Origin: Bacillota bacterium
GTDB taxonomy: Bacteria > Bacillota > Clostridia > Oscillospirales > Ruminococcaceae
Reading direction: 5' to 3'
DNA length: 7,860 nt
Assembly (NCBI GenBank): GCA_023395695.1
Contig: JAEWYJ010000303.1
Coordinates: 1 to 7,860, forward strand
Below are positions 7,221 through 7,860 of this stretch, in pieces (within the stretch, counting starts at the first letter, position 1; every line of letters starts with the position of its first letter). The notes beneath the pieces were generated by a model. That model saw only the letters and a list, made by a program, of their open reading frames with translations. It did no database searches and was not told where the DNA came from. Both the position numbers and the translations under genes were made by a program.

Positions 7221-7458
7221 GCGCTCAGGGGCGCCAGACGCATGCGGGCTGTCCCCCGCGGGGCAGCTGACGCAACAGCACGGAAAATACACAGTCGAGG
7301 CTGTATGCTTTTAAAATTGGCTATAAAGCACGAGCGCAAGGCGGATATGCGGCGACGCCAAATACGTTTGGGCATTTTAGCCGCGAACGGTTCAAGCGTA
7401 GCGCTTTTAAAACGCCCGGGCTAAATCTCCTTTAAGCTTTCGTTTTCTCTTGTTTTCT
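7190..7458 (-). ncRNA. Candidate non-coding transcript of about 269 nt, or structured leader of the yicC operon
   Basis: This stretch lies between promoter P1 and an intrinsic terminator on the same strand, and no reading frame in it has a credible ribosome binding site plus start. It is rich in short complementary segments. TTTAGCC at 7376-7382 is complementary to GGCTAAA at 7419-7425. Hairpin 7248-7267 (GCTG...CAGC, with a CCCCGCGGGG core) abuts a smaller hairpin at 7266-7279, and CCAAA-TACG-TTTGG lies at about 7359-7372. I found none of the signatures I know for SRP RNA, RNase P RNA, tmRNA or a T-box, and I cannot assign it to 6S RNA. An AAAGGAG motif (7433-7427) near the 5' end has no start codon at a workable distance. 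The boundaries are inferred from promoter and terminator only; a leader read through into yicC is the main alternative. Confidence 0.32.
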
Positions 7459-7464
7459 GCTGTT

Positions 7465-7493
7465 ATCATACCCCTGCGCACAGGGTTTGTCAA
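7465..7493 (-). promoter_or_regulatory. Strong sigma-70/sigma-A-type promoter (P1) with an inverted repeat in its spacer
   Basis: On the minus strand there is a perfect -35 box TTGACA (7493-7488), a 17-nt spacer, and a -10 box TATGAT (7470-7465), five of six matches to consensus. The predicted transcription start is an A near 7458. The -35 box overlaps the stop codon of the upstream pseudouridine synthase. The spacer contains CCCTG-TGCG-CAGGG, a 5-bp inverted repeat between the two boxes. It could be an operator or simply DNA shape, and it is not followed by a T-run, so it does not look like a terminator. Downstream lie about 428 nt without a gene before yicC, so P1 drives either a small RNA or a long operon leader. 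Confidence 0.75.
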
Positions 7494-7860
7494 CCGCGCC
7501 GGGGAGTCTTGCCGTCCCTGCGCGGCGCCGGGCGGAGTCTTGCCGTTGTCCGGCTCCGGGGCCTGTCCTTAGGCTCGTTGGCCGAATGAGGATTTAAAAT
7601 TGTCACCGCACCACGCAGCGCCCCTACTTCAGTCGGCGTCAGCTCGCGCCATTTGCCCGGCTGCAGCATTCCCAGCTTAACCGGTCCCACCGATATACGG
7701 CGCAGGCGGGCCACCTGTAGCCCAAGCGCCTCGCACATGCGGCGTATCTGGCGGTTTTTGCCTTCAAATATTGTCAGGCGCAGCACCACGCGGCCGGGTT
7801 CCTTAACCTCTACCTGCACCTGTGCGGGCAGCGTGGTAACGCCGTCATCAAGCGTCACAC
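7490..7860 (-). CDS. RsuA/RluB-family rRNA pseudouridine synthase, C-terminal part (partial, runs off the right edge)
   Basis: Enzymes of this family convert one uridine of 16S (RsuA) or 23S (RluB) rRNA to pseudouridine during ribosome maturation. The visible 123 residues begin mid-protein and hold the family's C-terminal signature EGKNRQIRRM (about 31 residues in), followed by a stretch with LRRISVGPVKLG and PGKWRELTPTEV. The catalytic aspartate region and N-terminal S4 domain would lie beyond position 7860. The codon at 7856-7858 is GTG preceded by open frame, so I treat the gene as continuing rather than starting there. After the conserved core comes a tail of about 30 residues rich in Arg, Lys and Pro, probably disordered and RNA-binding, as seen in RluB-like proteins. 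The TGA stop at 7490-7492 lies inside the -35 box of the next promoter. Family assignment is firm; the choice between RluB and RsuA is not, so no symbol is given. Confidence 0.93.
   Translation of the reverse strand, partial: VTLDDGVTTLPAQVQVEVKEPGRVVLRLTIFEGKNRQIRRMCEALGLQVARLRRISVGPVKLGMLQPGKWRELTPTEVGALRGAVTILNPHSANEPKDRPRSRTTARLRPAPRRDGKTPRRG

Larger units (their letters stand above)
7031..7489. other. 459-bp intergenic region without a protein gene
   Basis: From right to left this gap holds promoter P1, a purine-rich segment with an unused Shine-Dalgarno-like motif, the structured non-coding segment, the symmetric terminator, proposed promoter P2, and the yicC ribosome binding site. The only long open stretch (7375-7142, minus) starts at an ATG with no ribosome binding site and gives an Arg/Ala/Ser-rich peptide with no recognisable domain, so I do not call it. 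The decamer GCTTTTAAAA occurs twice on the plus strand (7307-7316 and 7403-7412). Elsewhere in the window gene spacing is 3 to 150 nt, so this gap stands out. Confidence 0.8.

Noticed and set aside
7064..7270. Plus-strand open frame opposite the intergenic region
   Set aside because: No ribosome binding site or family resemblance, and all other genes run on the minus strand.
7142..7375. Open frame on the minus strand giving a 77-residue Arg/Ala-rich peptide
   Set aside because: The ATG has no ribosome binding site, the peptide has no recognisable domain, and the frame overlaps structured terminator and promoter elements.
7190..7458. Identity as SRP RNA, RNase P RNA, tmRNA or a T-box leader
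   Set aside because: The expected signatures, such as the SRP helix-8 GGAAG region, the RNase P GAGGAAAGTCC block and the T-box GGTGGNACCGCG sequence, were not found on the minus strand.
7471..7487. CCCTG/CAGGG hairpin as a terminator for the pseudouridine synthase gene
   Set aside because: It has only 5 bp, lies within the promoter spacer, and has no T-run after it on the minus strand.

Overview
The window reads as a core housekeeping operon from a member of the Clostridia (Firmicutes), probably Oscillospirales/Ruminococcaceae-like. That placement is an inference. It rests on the order yicC(yloC)-remA-gmk-rpoZ-priA-def-fmt, which is a Firmicutes signature, on a YugP-type zinc metallopeptidase after fmt (a frequent clostridial arrangement), and on the moderately high G+C. 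There are no mobile elements, CRISPR arrays, tRNAs or rRNAs. Every convincing gene is on the minus strand, so transcription runs from high to low coordinates.

Layout in transcription order. At the right edge, the C-terminal part of an RsuA/RluB-family pseudouridine synthase enters from outside the window and stops at 7490. Next is a 459-bp stretch without a gene (7031-7489). It holds a near-consensus sigma-70/sigma-A promoter whose -35 box overlaps the synthase stop codon, a structured non-coding segment of about 270 nt ending in a symmetric intrinsic terminator (7190-7220), and then a weaker second promoter close to yicC. Eight tightly spaced genes follow: yicC (7030-6149), remA (6136-5873), gmk (5883-5269), rpoZ (5275-5069), priA (5065-2612), def (2571-2107), fmt (2006-1089) and a yugP-type protease (938-234). 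From remA to priA the genes overlap or sit 3 nt apart, with ribosome binding sites buried in the upstream gene, so translational coupling is likely. The last 233 bases hold no supportable gene and contain a possible weak terminator.

How the genes fit together: YicC is an endoribonuclease-family protein, RemA a small DNA-binding regulator, Gmk makes GDP from GMP, and RpoZ is the omega subunit of RNA polymerase. PriA restarts stalled replication forks. Fmt formylates initiator Met-tRNA and Def removes the formyl group from new proteins. The membrane protease probably acts in protein turnover. The operon thus combines RNA metabolism, nucleotide supply, transcription, replication restart and translation initiation. 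The coaBC (dfp) gene that sits between rpoZ and priA in Bacillus subtilis is absent here.

The part most worth attention is the 7031-7489 intergenic region. Its promoter, terminator and a competing antiterminator-like hairpin could define an undescribed small RNA, or a regulatory leader for the whole operon. All of this was read by eye; no homology search or folding calculation was run.
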